In this document: positions 18,484-28,436 of the stretch, one piece after another | Layout of the letters: each line of letters opens with the position of its first letter | How positions within the stretch are numbered: position 1 is the stretch's first letter | DNA from: Sulfitobacter sp. S223 | Lineage (GTDB): Bacteria; Pseudomonadota; Alphaproteobacteria; Rhodobacterales; Rhodobacteraceae | Assembly (NCBI RefSeq): GCF_025143825.1 | Contig: NZ_CP083560.1 | Span: forward strand, 2,790,001 to 2,854,000 | Length of the DNA stretch: 64,000 nt | Direction of reading: 5' to 3' | Position numbers and translations under genes: made by a program | Notes under the pieces: generated by a model | Databases searched by the model: none | The model's input: only the letters and a program-made list of their open reading frames with translations | What the model was told of the DNA's origin: nothing

Positions 18484-19934
18484 CAGAAAGGCGCTTCCAT
18501 ATCGCCCATGCGCACATAGACGGACTTCACCTGACTGTAATGTTCAATCGCGGCTTTTGAGTTCTCGCGGCCAACACCGGAGGCTTTCACACCCCCAAAG
18601 GGCGCTTCGACGGGCGCATCATTATAGGTGTTGATGTAGCATGTGCCCGCTTCGAACCCTGCTGCAACACGGTGGGCGCGGCTGAGATCGCGCGTAAAAA
18701 CACCCGCAGCCAAGCCGAATTCCGTATCATTGGCACGTGCCAGAACATCGGCTTCGTCCTCGAAATCCAGAACCGCCATAACGGGTCCAAAAATCTCTTC
18801 GCGGGCGATGGTCATGTCGTCGGTCACGTCTGCAAAAACGGTTGGCTGCATGTAAAAGCCTTCGCCCTCAATCGCCTTGCCGCCATAAACCAGACGCGCC
18901 CCTTCGGCTTCGCCTTTGGCGATGTAGCCCAGCGCGATGTCCATTTGCTGCTTGGACACCATCGGGCCAAAGCTGGTCGCGGGGTCCATCGGATCGCCGA
19001 TCACCGCATTTGCAAGGCGCTCGGAAAGGCGCTTCAGGAATGCTTCCTTGATATCCTTGTGGACAAACACGCGCGTGCCGTTGGAACAAACCTGACCGGA
19101 GCTGTAGAAATTGCCAAGGATCGCACCGGAAACGGCGTTCTCAATATCGGCGTCCTCAAACACGATCATGGGGGATTTCCCGCCCAGTTCCATCGTCACA
19201 TGCTTCATGTCGGCTGCCGCTGCGGCATAGACTTTGCGGCCGGTCGGGACAGACCCTGTCAAAGACACTTTGTCCACGCGCGGGTCGGTCACTAGGGCTG
19301 CGCCCACATCGCCCAATCCCTGAACCACGTTATAAAGACCTGCGGGCAGGCCCGCTTCGTGCAGAATTTCGGCCACTTTCAGCGCGCAAAGCGGTGTTGT
19401 CTCTGAGGGTTTGAAAATGACAGAGTTGCCGCAGGCCAGCGCCGGAGCGCCTTTCCAGCAGGCGATTTGGGTGGGATAGTTCCAAGCGCCGATGCCAACG
19501 CAGACGCCAAGCGCCTCGCGGCGGGTATAGACCCAGTCCTCGCCCAACTGGATGTGTTCGCCCGTCAGGGTCGCCGCCATACCGCCGAAATATTCAAGCG
19601 CATCCGCGCCAGAGGTCGCATCCGCAACAGATGTTTCCTGATAAGGCTTGCCGGTGTCATAAGTTTCCAGCACCGACAGATCATGGTTGCGCTCGCGCAT
19701 GATGTCAGCGGCGCGGCGCAGGATGCGGCCCCGCTCTGTTCCGGTCATAGCGGCCCAGCTGTGCTGTGCTTTCTTCGCGGCGGCAATGGCCCGCTCGACG
19801 ATGGCGGGCGTGGCTGCGTGGACGGTTGCGATGACGGCACCCGTGGCAGGATAGATCACCTCGATAGGTGCCCCTGCGGTGTCCTCGACATATTCACCGT
19901 CGATGAAATGGCTGGCGGTAGGTTGGGTTTTCAT
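18483..19934 (-). CDS. betB: Betaine aldehyde dehydrogenase
   Basis: 483 residues, an NAD(P)-dependent aldehyde dehydrogenase. [12 protein letters not shown] near 248-259 carries the general base Glu and [13 protein letters not shown] near 281-293 the catalytic Cys; the VCSNGTR form is characteristic of BADH. It converts betaine aldehyde to glycine betaine, an osmoprotectant and carbon source. One-base overlap with the downstream small membrane gene. A hairpin separates it from the BCCT transporter gene upstream. Confidence 0.97.
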   Translation of the reverse strand: MKTQPTASHFIDGEYVEDTAGAPIEVIYPATGAVIATVHAATPAIVERAIAAAKKAQHSWAAMTGTERGRILRRAADIMRERNHDLSVLETYDTGKPYQETSVADATSGADALEYFGGMAATLTGEHIQLGEDWVYTRREALGVCVGIGAWNYPTQIACWKGAPALACGNSVIFKPSETTPLCALKVAEILHEAGLPAGLYNVVQGLGDVGAALVTDPRVDKVSLTGSVPTGRKVYAAAAADMKHVTMELGGKSPMIVFEDADIENAVSGAILGNFYSSGQVCSNGTRVFVHKDIKEAFLKRLSERLANAVIGDPMDPATSFGPMVSKQQMDIALGYIAKGEAEGARLVYGGKAIEGEGFYMQPTVFADVTDDMTIAREEIFGPVMAVLDFEDEADVLARANDTEFGLAAGVFTRDLSRAHRVAAGFEAGTCYINTYNDAPVEAPFGGVKASGVGRENSKAAIEHYSQVKSVYVRMGDMEAPF

Positions 19935-19956
19935 AGGTTTCTTTCTTGTCAGATAC

Positions 19957-19985
19957 GGCCCCGCACAGCGTATCCGCGCGGGGCC
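19957..19985 (-). terminator. Intercistronic hairpin between BCCT and betB
   Basis: Perfect 8-bp stem GGCCCCGC/GCGGGGCC, 13-nt loop, in the 71-nt gap before betB. No U-run on the coding strand, so more likely a stability or processing element that uncouples transporter and enzyme levels than a full terminator. Confidence 0.5.
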
Positions 19986-20005
19986 TTTGGTTTCAGAAGC
20001 TGGGA

Positions 20006-21187
20006 TTAGTTAAGCGGCGCCGCTTGACCATCAAGGTCGGACATGTGGTGACGCTTTACGAAGAACATATAGGCAAGTGCCGCGAGGTAGATCACGATCA
20101 CAACCGTGCCGACCCACTGGATCTGCAACCACTGGCTTTGGAACAGCAGTGTCAGCACAAACAGGCCAACCGCATTTGCCAGGACATAGGACACCGTGCC
20201 GAAACGCTCTGTCGTGAGGTTCAGGTTGTCAGTGTACAAACGGATCAGTGAGTCGAACGAATTGATCACAAACACGATGCCGACAATGGTCATTGCCCAG
20301 TTCGGCAAACCTGCCGTACCGATCCCGTTGAGGTGATAGAAATACAGGACCGAAAACCACAGGCCCAGCGGGATGGACGGGAAGATCATCAATGACGCAA
20401 GCAGCTGCCACGTTTTGAGACCACCGACAAAACGGCTCACGAACTGGCCGATCATAATGGACCAGGCGAACCACCAGAACAGGTAGAATTCATGGTAGTC
20501 TGTCAGCGGGATGATAAACTTGTGCAGGTTGGTGAAATAGCCACCGATATTGCCCGCCGAAGATGCCAGATCACCCGCTGTCATGCCTGCGTTGAAGAAC
20601 ATGTAAGCGATCAGAATAAAGAACAGCACGGTCGAGCTGACCGAGAGGACTTTGACGAATTTGATATCGGTCGAGCTGAAGGCCGCCACAAGGATCACAA
20701 GGAAACAGATCACATAGAACACTGGCAGGATCGTCTCACCATCGCCAACTTCGGCAATATAATAAGGCATGTAGATCAGGAACAAGGCGCCGGTGAAGGC
20801 ACATGTCGTGATGATCACGATGTTGTTCAGCAGTTTAACAGCCGGAATCTCAAAGAATTTGATCCGCGGTTCGATCGCACAGAAGTAGAATGTGGTCAGG
20901 AAATAGAAGGCCCAGATCAAAAAGCCCCAGAAGCCGAATTCAAGCGCCAGAGGGTTGGTAAAACCGTAAGCAGGCTCTGTCGCGGTATCCGCATAAAGCG
21001 GGAAATCGAACGCGAGAGGAAACATGATTAGCCCGACATCAAGGCCGGATGTAAACAAGATCGCGATAAACACAAATAGCGACACGGGCTGTGTCCCTGT
21101 CAGCGTCAAATTCCACCATTTGATGGTGCAGAAGATCACCAGCGCGAAGGCAAGGATCACTCCGAAGGAGATGATTGAGGTTAACAT
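20006..21187 (-). CDS. Short, divergent BCCT-family transporter
   Basis: 393 residues with about 10 membrane segments. The segment [19 protein letters not shown] (243-261) matches the BCCT family TM8 signature, and [15 protein letters not shown] near 42-56 stands where normal BCCTs have the glycine-rich GxGIGLxFxG stretch. Normal BCCT proteins are 500-700 residues, so this one lacks an N-terminal part and cytoplasmic tails. Placement between betC and betB points to uptake of choline, choline-O-sulfate or betaine; which one is unknown. The ATG used gives a membrane segment at once; the upstream open 17 residues look like leader DNA. Confidence 0.8.
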   Translation of the reverse strand: MLTSIISFGVILAFALVIFCTIKWWNLTLTGTQPVSLFVFIAILFTSGLDVGLIMFPLAFDFPLYADTATEPAYGFTNPLALEFGFWGFLIWAFYFLTTFYFCAIEPRIKFFEIPAVKLLNNIVIITTCAFTGALFLIYMPYYIAEVGDGETILPVFYVICFLVILVAAFSSTDIKFVKVLSVSSTVLFFILIAYMFFNAGMTAGDLASSAGNIGGYFTNLHKFIIPLTDYHEFYLFWWFAWSIMIGQFVSRFVGGLKTWQLLASLMIFPSIPLGLWFSVLYFYHLNGIGTAGLPNWAMTIVGIVFVINSFDSLIRLYTDNLNLTTERFGTVSYVLANAVGLFVLTLLFQSQWLQIQWVGTVVIVIYLAALAYMFFVKRHHMSDLDGQAAPLN

Positions 21188-21223
21188 TTTCGTCCCTATT
21201 GCTTGTTTCGGGTGCTTTTGGAC

Positions 21224-21254
21224 CCAGCAGACCTGCACCCTACGGGGCTGCTGG
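21224..21254 (-). terminator. Intercistronic hairpin between betC and BCCT
   Basis: Seven-bp stem CCAGCAG/CTGCTGG with a 17-nt loop, inside the 72-nt gap after betC. No U-run follows. With the hairpin before betB it flanks the transporter cistron on both sides. Confidence 0.45.
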
Positions 21255-21259
21255 TATCT

Positions 21260-22768
21260 TTATTCTCCGCGCGGGAAGCGTTTGTTCTCTTCCAGCACAT
21301 TAAGATCCATGTGGTTGCGCATATACGCCTCGGAGGCATCGCGCAAAGGCTGGTAATCCCAAGGATAATAGCCGCCCAAACGCAGTGCTTCATAGACGAC
21401 CCAGCGGCGGGCCTGCGATTTACGCACATCTGCATCGTAGGCATCCAGATCCCAGCGGGCCTCTGATTTTGCGCGCAATTGAGCCAGCGTACCTGCATGG
21501 GCGGGTACATCTGCCAGATTGTGCAGCTCATGCGGATCGGCCTCAAGATCGAACAGTTGGTCGGGGTCCAGCGTGCAGCGGTTATACTTCCATTTGCCAT
21601 AGCGCAGCGACACCATGGGCGCATAGGACGCCTCGGCGGCATATTCCATTGCCACGGGATCGGTCCGCTCAACACCCTGACCCATCGGGACAAGGCTGGT
21701 ACCTGTTGTCCATTCCGCGATCTCGGACATGTCCACACCCGCCAGTTCGCACAGGGTCGGACAGACATCGATGTTGCTGACAGGGGTTTCCTGAAGGCCA
21801 GCTTCCATTTGCGGGGCCGCGATCATCATCGGCACGCGCGAAGAGCCTTCGAAAAAGCTCATCTTGAACCACAAGCCACGCTCGCCCAACATATCACCGT
21901 GGTCGGACACAAAGAGGATGATCGCCTCTTGTCGCGTGTCTTCAAGCGTTTGCAAAATCTCACCGATCTTGTCGTCCAGATAACTGATGTTTGCGAAATA
22001 GGCGCGCCGCGACCGTTTGATATCTTCTTCGGTGATGTCGAATTCACGCCAGTTGTTGGCATCAAAGATACGCTTTGAATGGGCATCATGCGCGTCGTAA
22101 TCCATTGCAGGGATTTCTGGCAGCAGATGCTCGCAGTCCTCATAGAGGTCCCAGTATTTCTTGCGCGCCACGTAGGGGTCATGGGGATGGGTGAAGCTGG
22201 CGGTCAGGCACCACGGGCGCTTATCCAGCCCTCGCGACAGCTCATAAATCTTGCGTGTAGCTTCATAGGCGACGGCATCGTCATATTCCATCTGGTTGGA
22301 TATCTCAGCCACGCCCGCGCCCGTGACGCTGCCCATGTTGTGATACCACCAGTCGATCCGCTCTCCCGGTTTGCGATAGTCGGGTGTCCAGCCGAAATCG
22401 GCAGGGTAGATGTCTGTGGTCAAACGCTCTTCAAAGCCGTGCAACTGGTCCGGACCAACAAAGTGCATCTTACCAGACAGGCAGGTGTAATAGCCCGCAC
22501 GGCGCAGATGGTGCGCGTATGTCGGGATGCTAGACGTGAACTCCGCCGCATTGTCATAGACGCCTGTGGCGCTTGGCAACTGGCCAGACATAAACGCCGC
22601 CCGACCGGGAGCGCAAAGCGGTGAAGCGGTATAGGCATTCTTGAAACGGGTCGACCGCGCCGCGAGCTTTTTGAGGTTCGGCGCATGGAGCCAATCGACG
22701 GGGCCATCGGGAAACAGCGTACCGTTGAGCTGGTCAACCATCAGGATCAGGATATTCGGTTGGCTCAT
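21260..22768 (-). CDS. betC: Choline sulfatase
   Basis: 502 residues, type I (formylglycine) sulfatase. Asp12 in LMVDQ and the C-A-P-G-R motif with Cys52 (the residue converted to formylglycine) are present, followed by SGQLPSATGVYDN and SGKMHFVGPDQLHGFE, and a VSDHGDMLGERG metal motif near 300. It hydrolyses choline-O-sulfate to choline and sulfate in the cytoplasm. No signal peptide. Overlaps betI by 4 bp. Needs a separate formylglycine-generating enzyme not in this window. Confidence 0.95.
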   Translation of the reverse strand: MSQPNILILMVDQLNGTLFPDGPVDWLHAPNLKKLAARSTRFKNAYTASPLCAPGRAAFMSGQLPSATGVYDNAAEFTSSIPTYAHHLRRAGYYTCLSGKMHFVGPDQLHGFEERLTTDIYPADFGWTPDYRKPGERIDWWYHNMGSVTGAGVAEISNQMEYDDAVAYEATRKIYELSRGLDKRPWCLTASFTHPHDPYVARKKYWDLYEDCEHLLPEIPAMDYDAHDAHSKRIFDANNWREFDITEEDIKRSRRAYFANISYLDDKIGEILQTLEDTRQEAIILFVSDHGDMLGERGLWFKMSFFEGSSRVPMMIAAPQMEAGLQETPVSNIDVCPTLCELAGVDMSEIAEWTTGTSLVPMGQGVERTDPVAMEYAAEASYAPMVSLRYGKWKYNRCTLDPDQLFDLEADPHELHNLADVPAHAGTLAQLRAKSEARWDLDAYDADVRKSQARRWVVYEALRLGGYYPWDYQPLRDASEAYMRNHMDLNVLEENKRFPRGE

Positions 22769-23340
22769 TTTGGCTCTTTCAATAAATGTGAGAGGGTATC
22801 CAGCGCAGCCTGACAAACCTCGCTGCCGGAGCTTTGATCAGACAGGGCCGCACGCAGGTACAGCCCGTCGATTAGCGCCGCGATGACTTCGGCATCTGCC
22901 TGAGGCTTCGTGCTGATCGGGCGCAAGAAGTGGGTCAGGTTCGACCGCAGGCGCGATTGATAAATCGTAAGCAGACGGCGTGTTTCGGGCTGCGTGCGCG
23001 CCGCCGCATACAGGGTCATCCATGCGCTGACGGTTGCGGGCGCAAAACAGGTTTCATCGAAGCTCGCGATGATGATTGCCTCGGCGCGCGCGCGCGGCGT
23101 TGTTGCAGCGGCCAGATGATGGCGGACCTGCGCGCCGTATTCTGCGAGAATATGACGCATCGCGGCCAGAAATATCTGGTTCTTACCCCCGAAGTAGTGG
23201 TGCGCAAGCGCCGTGGACATGCCCGCAGTCTTGGCGATCTGGCCTACTGTCACATCCAGTGAGTGCGCTCGCCCGATTTCGGCGATCGTTGCTTGCACCA
23301 AAGAGGCGCGGCGCAGGGGTTCCATCCCTAGCTTCGGCAT
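22765..23340 (-). CDS. betI: TetR-family repressor BetI
   Basis: 191 residues starting MPKLGMEPLRRASLV, the usual BetI N-terminus, which is why I place the start here rather than at an in-frame ATG 15 nt upstream. HTH at about 28-50 (VTVGQIAKTAGMSTALAHHYF). BetI represses the bet genes and is released by choline. It is the first gene of the operon, and its operator lies 43-64 nt upstream of the start. Confidence 0.93.
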   Translation of the reverse strand: MPKLGMEPLRRASLVQATIAEIGRAHSLDVTVGQIAKTAGMSTALAHHYFGGKNQIFLAAMRHILAEYGAQVRHHLAAATTPRARAEAIIIASFDETCFAPATVSAWMTLYAAARTQPETRRLLTIYQSRLRSNLTHFLRPISTKPQADAEVIAALIDGLYLRAALSDQSSGSEVCQAALDTLSHLLKEPK

Positions 23341-23382
23341 GAGAATCGGCAGCATTTAAACATGCAGCAGAACGTGAAGATT

Positions 23383-23404
23383 TTATATTGATCCGTCAAT
23401 CAAT
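23383..23404. promoter_or_regulatory. BetI operator
   Basis: Inverted repeat ATTGAT-6 nt-ATCAAT in a 22-bp segment in front of betI; on the minus strand it begins ATTGATTGAC and ends ATCAATATAA. It closely matches the E. coli BetI box as I remember it, including length and both outer halves. The TATAAAAT at its 3' side could be the promoter -10 element. Confidence 0.78.
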
Positions 23405-23410
23405 AAAAAT

Positions 23411-24313
23411 TCAACCCTTCGTCGCTGGTGCATCAGGCGTCACAGGTCGTCTGAGCATCGCTTCACGCCATGTGATGAAAGTGACCGATCCAAGGATCAC
23501 CACACCCCCGATCACCACCCAGATATCTACCGGCTCTGCGAACCAGACCGTGCCCAGCAAGGTCGCCCAGATTAGCTGAAGGAAGGTGACAGGTTGCGTC
23601 ACAGTCATCGGGGCCGCAGCAAAGGCCAGAGTCATAGTATAATGCCCTGCGGTGGCGAAACTGGCTACCGCTGCGAGAAACAGCAACTCTTGCCCTGTTG
23701 GCGTCACCCAATCCGCGACGGCAAAGGGCGCAAGACCGACTGTGACAAAAACAGACAGCATCGCGACAACGATGCCGGGCTTCACCTCGGCCACAAGAAC
23801 CTTGGCCACAAGATAGCTACCCGCAAAGACAAACGCGGCAAACAGCATGGCCAGATGGCCAGAGCTGACTTCTCTGAAGCCTGGCCGCAAGATGATCGCA
23901 GCCCCGACAAGCCCAAGGACTACAGCAGCGATCCGCGGCGCGGCCAGACGTTCGCCCAGAAAGATCGCGGCGCCGACCGTCACGTAGATTGGCGCAAGAT
24001 AGTTCATCGCGGTCACTTCGGCGATGGGGATACGCACCATGGCGTAAAACCACAGGATCACGCCGCCAGCGTGAAAGAACCCTCGTACGGAAAACAGCGT
24101 CCACTGTCGACGTGTCAGATGCGCGGCCCGTAAGGCACCCAGTGATGGCAGCAGAAAAACAAGGCCCATCGCGTACCGCAGGAATGCCGCTTCGCCAGGT
24201 GGCAGACGTGGCCCCATCGTTTTGACCAAAGCAGTCACCATGATGAAGCAGCCGCCGGTCACGAGCATCCAGAAAATACCGGCAAGCGGGCGGTGGGGAT
24301 CACGTAGTATCAT
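23411..24313 (-). CDS. DMT (EamA) family transporter
   Basis: 300 residues with ten hydrophobic segments and two EamA repeats. The first repeat ends in AMNYLAPIYVTVGAAIFLGERL (around 104-125), the second in QPVTFLQLIWATLLGTVWFAEPVD (near 245-268), both typical of the 10-TMS drug/metabolite exporters. Substrate unknown. Its stop lies only 7 bp before the BetI operator, and it is on the same strand as the bet genes, so read-through into betI is possible. Confidence 0.88.
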   Translation of the reverse strand: MILRDPHRPLAGIFWMLVTGGCFIMVTALVKTMGPRLPPGEAAFLRYAMGLVFLLPSLGALRAAHLTRRQWTLFSVRGFFHAGGVILWFYAMVRIPIAEVTAMNYLAPIYVTVGAAIFLGERLAAPRIAAVVLGLVGAAIILRPGFREVSSGHLAMLFAAFVFAGSYLVAKVLVAEVKPGIVVAMLSVFVTVGLAPFAVADWVTPTGQELLFLAAVASFATAGHYTMTLAFAAAPMTVTQPVTFLQLIWATLLGTVWFAEPVDIWVVIGGVVILGSVTFITWREAMLRRPVTPDAPATKG

Positions 24314-24352
24314 ACGGCGAGATGATCGTAATGCGCGAAGCAGCGCAAGGGC

Positions 24353-24952
24353 TTAGTGTAAAAGAAGCGATGCTGCGATAGCCCACATCGTCAGGGCAAT
24401 TATACCGTCCAGCACGCGCCAGCTTATCGGTTTCGCAAAGACCGGCTGCAACAGCCGTGCGCCATAGCCCAGCGCGAAAAAGAACACGAAACTTGCCAAC
24501 ACGGCCCCTGCCCCGAAAGAAAGCCGGTCATCATACTGTGCCGAAATCGAACCAAGAAGCACAAGCGTATCAAGATACACATGCGGGTTGAGCCATGTCA
24601 GCGCGAGTAGCGTCAGAACCGTTTTGCGCAAGGATGCAGGCGCATGACTGTCAGCCTGCAGCGTCTCGCCCCCGCGCCATGCACTGACCGCGTTGCGCCA
24701 ACCGTAAACGATCAGGAAAGCTGCCCCACCATAACGCATCAAGGTTTCAAACCAGGGGGCCGCTTCGGCCAATGCGCCAAAACCGGCAACGCCAGCAGCA
24801 ATCAGCAGTGCGTCGGATACCCCACACGTCAGGCAAACCCAAAAGACATGCTCGTGCCGAAGCCCCTGACGCAACACAAATGCGTTTTGCGCACCTATTG
24901 CCACGATCAACGAAAGGCTTAGCAAAAAACCCGGAATGAATGACGAAACCAT
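24353..24952 (-). CDS. LysE/ArgO family amino acid exporter
   Basis: 199 residues, six membrane segments. SLIVAIGAQNAFVLRQGL near 15-32 and LTWLNPHVYLDTLVLLG near 118-134 are the two LysE family signatures; GAQNA and NPH(V)YLDT forms point to the ArgO/LysE branch exporting basic amino acids. It precedes the EamA gene on the same strand with a 39-nt gap. Substrate inferred from the family only. Confidence 0.9.
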   Translation of the reverse strand: MVSSFIPGFLLSLSLIVAIGAQNAFVLRQGLRHEHVFWVCLTCGVSDALLIAAGVAGFGALAEAAPWFETLMRYGGAAFLIVYGWRNAVSAWRGGETLQADSHAPASLRKTVLTLLALTWLNPHVYLDTLVLLGSISAQYDDRLSFGAGAVLASFVFFFALGYGARLLQPVFAKPISWRVLDGIIALTMWAIAASLLLH

Positions 24953-25240
24953 GTAGCCGCTACCTTAAATATGCGGCCCAGAAGCCGCCGATCACCTATC
25001 GGTTAGTGCTGAATCGAACCACTCACAAGCAGGTAACAGAAATGCGTTTTGCCTGTGATGGAGAAAAAGACCAAATTACGAGGCAGAAAAGCACTAATGT
25101 TTCCTGCGGCTTTTCAACGTCTTGCCTTGAAAACGCGAATTAGTGAAATATTTCGCCTACTCACGTGAAACTGATCGACGCCCTCTAGCGTATATACTTT
25201 CAAATGACTATCTGCCCCAGACACATGAAGGACGAAGCAG

Positions 25241-25489
25241 ATGACCGACAAGACAAAGAAGCTGGAAGTCAGCCAGGACGAGTTGGATCTCATCGCGCAT
25301 GCGCTTGAGACACAGACAAAAATTTTGAGCATGCAGGCTAGCGCCGGCGGCCAGGGTGCACTGACGCGCCTGAATGCGGTAAAGCGGGTGCTGGCAACAG
25401 TGACTTCGCAGCGTGACAAAACGCGCCGCCGCCCCGCGGGAGCCAGCGGATTGGGCAACCTGTTGCGCATGATGGGCCAGACGACCTGA
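25241..25489 (+). CDS. Small hypothetical protein
   Basis: 82 residues, mostly helical and charged, starting MTDKTKKLEVSQDELDLIAHALETQTKIL and with a basic TSQRDKTRRRP segment near 62. No known domain. GAAGGACGAAGCAG precedes the ATG, a TATACT -10-like box lies 43 nt upstream, and a clean intrinsic terminator follows, so it seems to be a monocistronic real gene. Function unknown. Confidence 0.72.
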   Translation: MTDKTKKLEVSQDELDLIAHALETQTKILSMQASAGGQGALTRLNAVKRVLATVTSQRDKTRRRPAGASGLGNLLRMMGQTT

Positions 25490-25516
25490 GCCGATTTCCA
25501 CAGGCGAAGAAGCTCA

Positions 25517-25542
25517 AACCGCCCTCCGGGGCGGTTTTTTTT
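25517..25542 (+). terminator. Intrinsic terminator
   Basis: ACCGCCC/GGGCGGT stem with a short loop followed by eight T. Ends the small plus-strand gene. Confidence 0.88.
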
Positions 25543-25566
25543 ATTGTTTGATGGCTTCTGGAACGC

Positions 25567-25597
25567 AAAAAAAGCCGCCCCACCTAGCGGGACGGCT
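25567..25597 (-). terminator. Intrinsic terminator of yebC
   Basis: On the minus strand AGCCGTCCC pairs with GGGGCGGCT (one G-T pair) and is followed by seven T. It ends the YebC-family gene transcript, facing the plus-strand terminator. Confidence 0.82.
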
Positions 25598-25625
25598 GTT
25601 TCCATTAACAGGTCAGATGGATTGC

Positions 25626-26369
25626 TTATTCAAGCGCTTCCATGACCTCATCAGAGGCTTCGAAATTCGCTGTCACGCGCTGCACGTCATCATCGTCTTC
25701 TAGGGCGTCAATCAGCTTCATCAGCTTTTGCATGCCCTCAAGGTCCATGTCGGTGGTCGTGGTTGGCCGCCAGATCAGTTTGGTCGAAATGGATTCGCCC
25801 AGCTCTGCCTCAAGTGCGGTCGACACTTCGTTCAGGTCGGTGTCTGCGCAATAGATCACATGCCCGTCCTCGGATGAGTCGACATCTTCCGCCCCAGCTT
25901 CGATCGCAGCCATCATCACCGTATCAGCATCGCCGACTTCCAGCGGATAGGTGACTTCGCCCTTACGGTCGAACATGAAGCCCACACTGCCGGTCTCACC
26001 AAGATTGCCACCGTTCTTTGTGAACGTAGAGCGCACGGTAGAAGCAGTGCGGTTGCGGTTATCAGTCATCGTCTCGACGATCACGGCAACACCATTCGGG
26101 CCGTAGCCCTCATAGCGGATTTCTTCGTAGTCTTCCGCGTCGCCGCCCACCGCTTTCTTGATCGCACGATCAATGTTGTCTTTCGGCATCGACGCTTGCT
26201 TGGCCTCTTTCACCGCAAGGCGCAGGCGCGGGTTTTTGTCCGGGTCGGGGTCGCCCATCTTGGCGGCCACCGTGATCTCCTTGGAGAATTTCGAGAACAT
26301 TTTCGAGCGCAACTTGTCCTGACGCCCTTTGCGGTGCTGGATGTTTGCCCATTTGGAATGGCCTGCCAT
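25626..26369 (-). CDS. YebC/PmpR family transcriptional regulator
   Basis: 247 residues, full length for the family. Begins [18 protein letters not shown], the invariant YebC N-terminus, followed by the [15 protein letters not shown] segment and the central [13 protein letters not shown] strand, with an acidic C-terminus. YebC proteins are DNA-binding regulators, and newer work ties some to relief of ribosome stalling. A GGAGACGATCC ribosome binding site supports the start. Divergent from the SLC13 gene across a 288-bp gap in which I see no gene. Confidence 0.93.
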   Translation of the reverse strand: MAGHSKWANIQHRKGRQDKLRSKMFSKFSKEITVAAKMGDPDPDKNPRLRLAVKEAKQASMPKDNIDRAIKKAVGGDAEDYEEIRYEGYGPNGVAVIVETMTDNRNRTASTVRSTFTKNGGNLGETGSVGFMFDRKGEVTYPLEVGDADTVMMAAIEAGAEDVDSSEDGHVIYCADTDLNEVSTALEAELGESISTKLIWRPTTTTDMDLEGMQKLMKLIDALEDDDDVQRVTANFEASDEVMEALE

Positions 26370-26657
26370 GGATCGTCTCCGTCTAAGGTATGCTGTTTGG
26401 CGCGCTTATACGGCAGCACCCCTAGGCGGGGCAAGGCTCACATCTGCGGGATTCTGCGGCCATTTCCTTCTGCAAGGCGCTATTCAAGCGATCAATTGCG
26501 AGCGACGATGGCTCCGGACCCCGCCCAACGCTGATCAACTTGTAGATATGGCACGGTTATGCCCCCCTGCCTGTCACACTGCCCCGCGCCGCCGACGGCA
26601 GCCCAGTGATGTCTTTTGCCCCTTGTCCTTATGCGCGGCCTCCAACATTGTGCCGCC

Positions 26658-28430
26658 ATGACACAAGATCAAATCATCCTCTTCGCGCTCTTCGGAGCAG
26701 TCTTTGGCCTCCTCCTCTGGGGACGTTTCCGGTATGATATCGTCGCCTTCTCGGCGCTGATGGCCGGTGTGGTACTGGGGGTGGTCGATAGCAAAGACGC
26801 CTTTGACGGCTTCGGTCACCCAGCGACACTTGTGGTGGCGCTGGTGCTGGTTGTCTCAGCTGGACTGGTCCGCTCGGGCGCCGTTCTTTTGATCACGCGC
26901 ACGCTTGTGGATGCTTCGCGCTCGCTTGGGGCGCATATCACCTTGATGGGGGCTGTGGGCGGCATTCTGTCAGCGTTCATGAACAACGTGGCCGCGCTTG
27001 CCCTGTTGATGCCCGTTGATATCCAGACCGCGCGCAAGGCTGGCCGCGCGCCGGGTCTGTCGCTGATGCCGCTCAGCTTTGCCACGATCCTTGGCGGCAT
27101 GGTCACCTTGATTGGAACACCGCCCAACATCATCATCGCTGCAATCCGCGAAGAAAGCCTTGGCGCACCGTTCAAGATGTTCGATTTCGCCCCCGTCGGC
27201 GGGATCGCCGCCATTGCGGGTCTGGCGTTTGTGGCGCTGGTCGGCTGGCGCCTCATTCCCGCGCGCGAGGATACCGGCATTAGCGCCGAAGATATTGCCG
27301 CCTATATCGCCGAACTGGTCGTGCCCGAGGGCAGCAAGCACATCGGCAAGCGGCTATCAGAGCTGGAAGAAACCGCAGTCAAGTCTGACGTCATGATTAT
27401 CGGCCTGATGCGCGATGGTAAACGGCGCTACGGACGGGCACAGAATTCCGTCCTACAGGCCGGCGATGCAGTGGTACTGGAAGCCACCCCTGATGCGCTT
27501 GATGAATTCCGCTCAACGCTTGATCTGGCTGTGGCCGACAGCGCGCGCGAAGAGCGTTTGCGCGCCGATGGCGAAGGGGTCGAAATCATCGAGGTTGTCG
27601 TGACCGCAGAAAGCCGCCTTGCGGGGCGCACCACAAAGGCGGTTGGCCTGGCATGGCGCCAACGCACTGTCCTGCTTGGCATTTCCCGCCGCGGCCGCAA
27701 AATCACCTCGCATCTGCGTGATACGCAGCTTGAAACCGGCGATATTCTGTTGCTGCTGATACCGCGCGACACGGCAAGTGATGTCACCGAATGGTTGGGG
27801 GTTCTGCCGCTGGCTAACCGGGGCCTTGCTGTCACCGAGAACAGCAAAGTCTGGCTGGCTATAGGTTTGTTTGCCGGCGCGGTCACAGCGGCCTCACTTG
27901 GTCTGATCTATCTGCCCATCGCACTTGGCATCGTTGTTGTCGCTTATGTGCTGGCCAAGATTGTGCCGCTATCAGAGCTTTACACCCACATCGAATGGCC
28001 GGTTGTTGTCCTGCTCGGGTCCATGATTCCGCTAGGGGCCGCACTGGAGAAATCCGGTGGCACGGAACTGATCGCGGGATCGCTTGTCAATTTGACCGCA
28101 GGCATGCCTGCCTGGGCCGTGCTGACGGTGTTGATGGTGGTGACGATGACGTTGTCGGATGTCTTGAACAACACGGCGACGACGATTGTCGCGGCACCGG
28201 TCGGCATCCAGATGGCACAGACCCTTGACGTTAATCCCGACCCGTTCCTGATGGCCGTGGCGATTGCAGCATCGTCCGCGTTCCTGACCCCGATCGGGCA
28301 TAAGAATAATACGCTGATCCTTGGCCCCGGTGGCTATAGCTTTGGTGATTATTGGCGTATCGGCCTGCCACTGGAAATCATCGTGGTTGCCGTTTCAATC
28401 CCCGCCATTCTGGTGTTCTGGCCGCTCTAG
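26658..28430 (+). CDS. SLC13 (ArsB/NhaD superfamily) permease with RCK_C domains
   Basis: 590 residues: N-terminal membrane half (to about 200), two TrkA-C/RCK_C regulatory domains (about 210-300 and 305-390, e.g. SELEETAVKSDVMIIGLMRDGKR and LETGDILLLLIP), then a second membrane half. NNVAALALLMPV and LGGMVTLIGTPPNIII in the first half and LSDVLNNTATTIVAAP and ASSAFLTPIGHKNN in the second are the paired DASS/SLC13 motifs. Likely Na+-coupled uptake of sulfate or a dicarboxylate; RCK_C-containing members are often sulfate or sulfonate transporters. The second ATG (MTQDQIILF) was chosen because it opens the first membrane segment. Confidence 0.9.
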   Translation: MTQDQIILFALFGAVFGLLLWGRFRYDIVAFSALMAGVVLGVVDSKDAFDGFGHPATLVVALVLVVSAGLVRSGAVLLITRTLVDASRSLGAHITLMGAVGGILSAFMNNVAALALLMPVDIQTARKAGRAPGLSLMPLSFATILGGMVTLIGTPPNIIIAAIREESLGAPFKMFDFAPVGGIAAIAGLAFVALVGWRLIPAREDTGISAEDIAAYIAELVVPEGSKHIGKRLSELEETAVKSDVMIIGLMRDGKRRYGRAQNSVLQAGDAVVLEATPDALDEFRSTLDLAVADSAREERLRADGEGVEIIEVVVTAESRLAGRTTKAVGLAWRQRTVLLGISRRGRKITSHLRDTQLETGDILLLLIPRDTASDVTEWLGVLPLANRGLAVTENSKVWLAIGLFAGAVTAASLGLIYLPIALGIVVVAYVLAKIVPLSELYTHIEWPVVVLLGSMIPLGAALEKSGGTELIAGSLVNLTAGMPAWAVLTVLMVVTMTLSDVLNNTATTIVAAPVGIQMAQTLDVNPDPFLMAVAIAASSAFLTPIGHKNNTLILGPGGYSFGDYWRIGLPLEIIVVAVSIPAILVFWPL

Positions 28431-28436
28431 CCCTGC

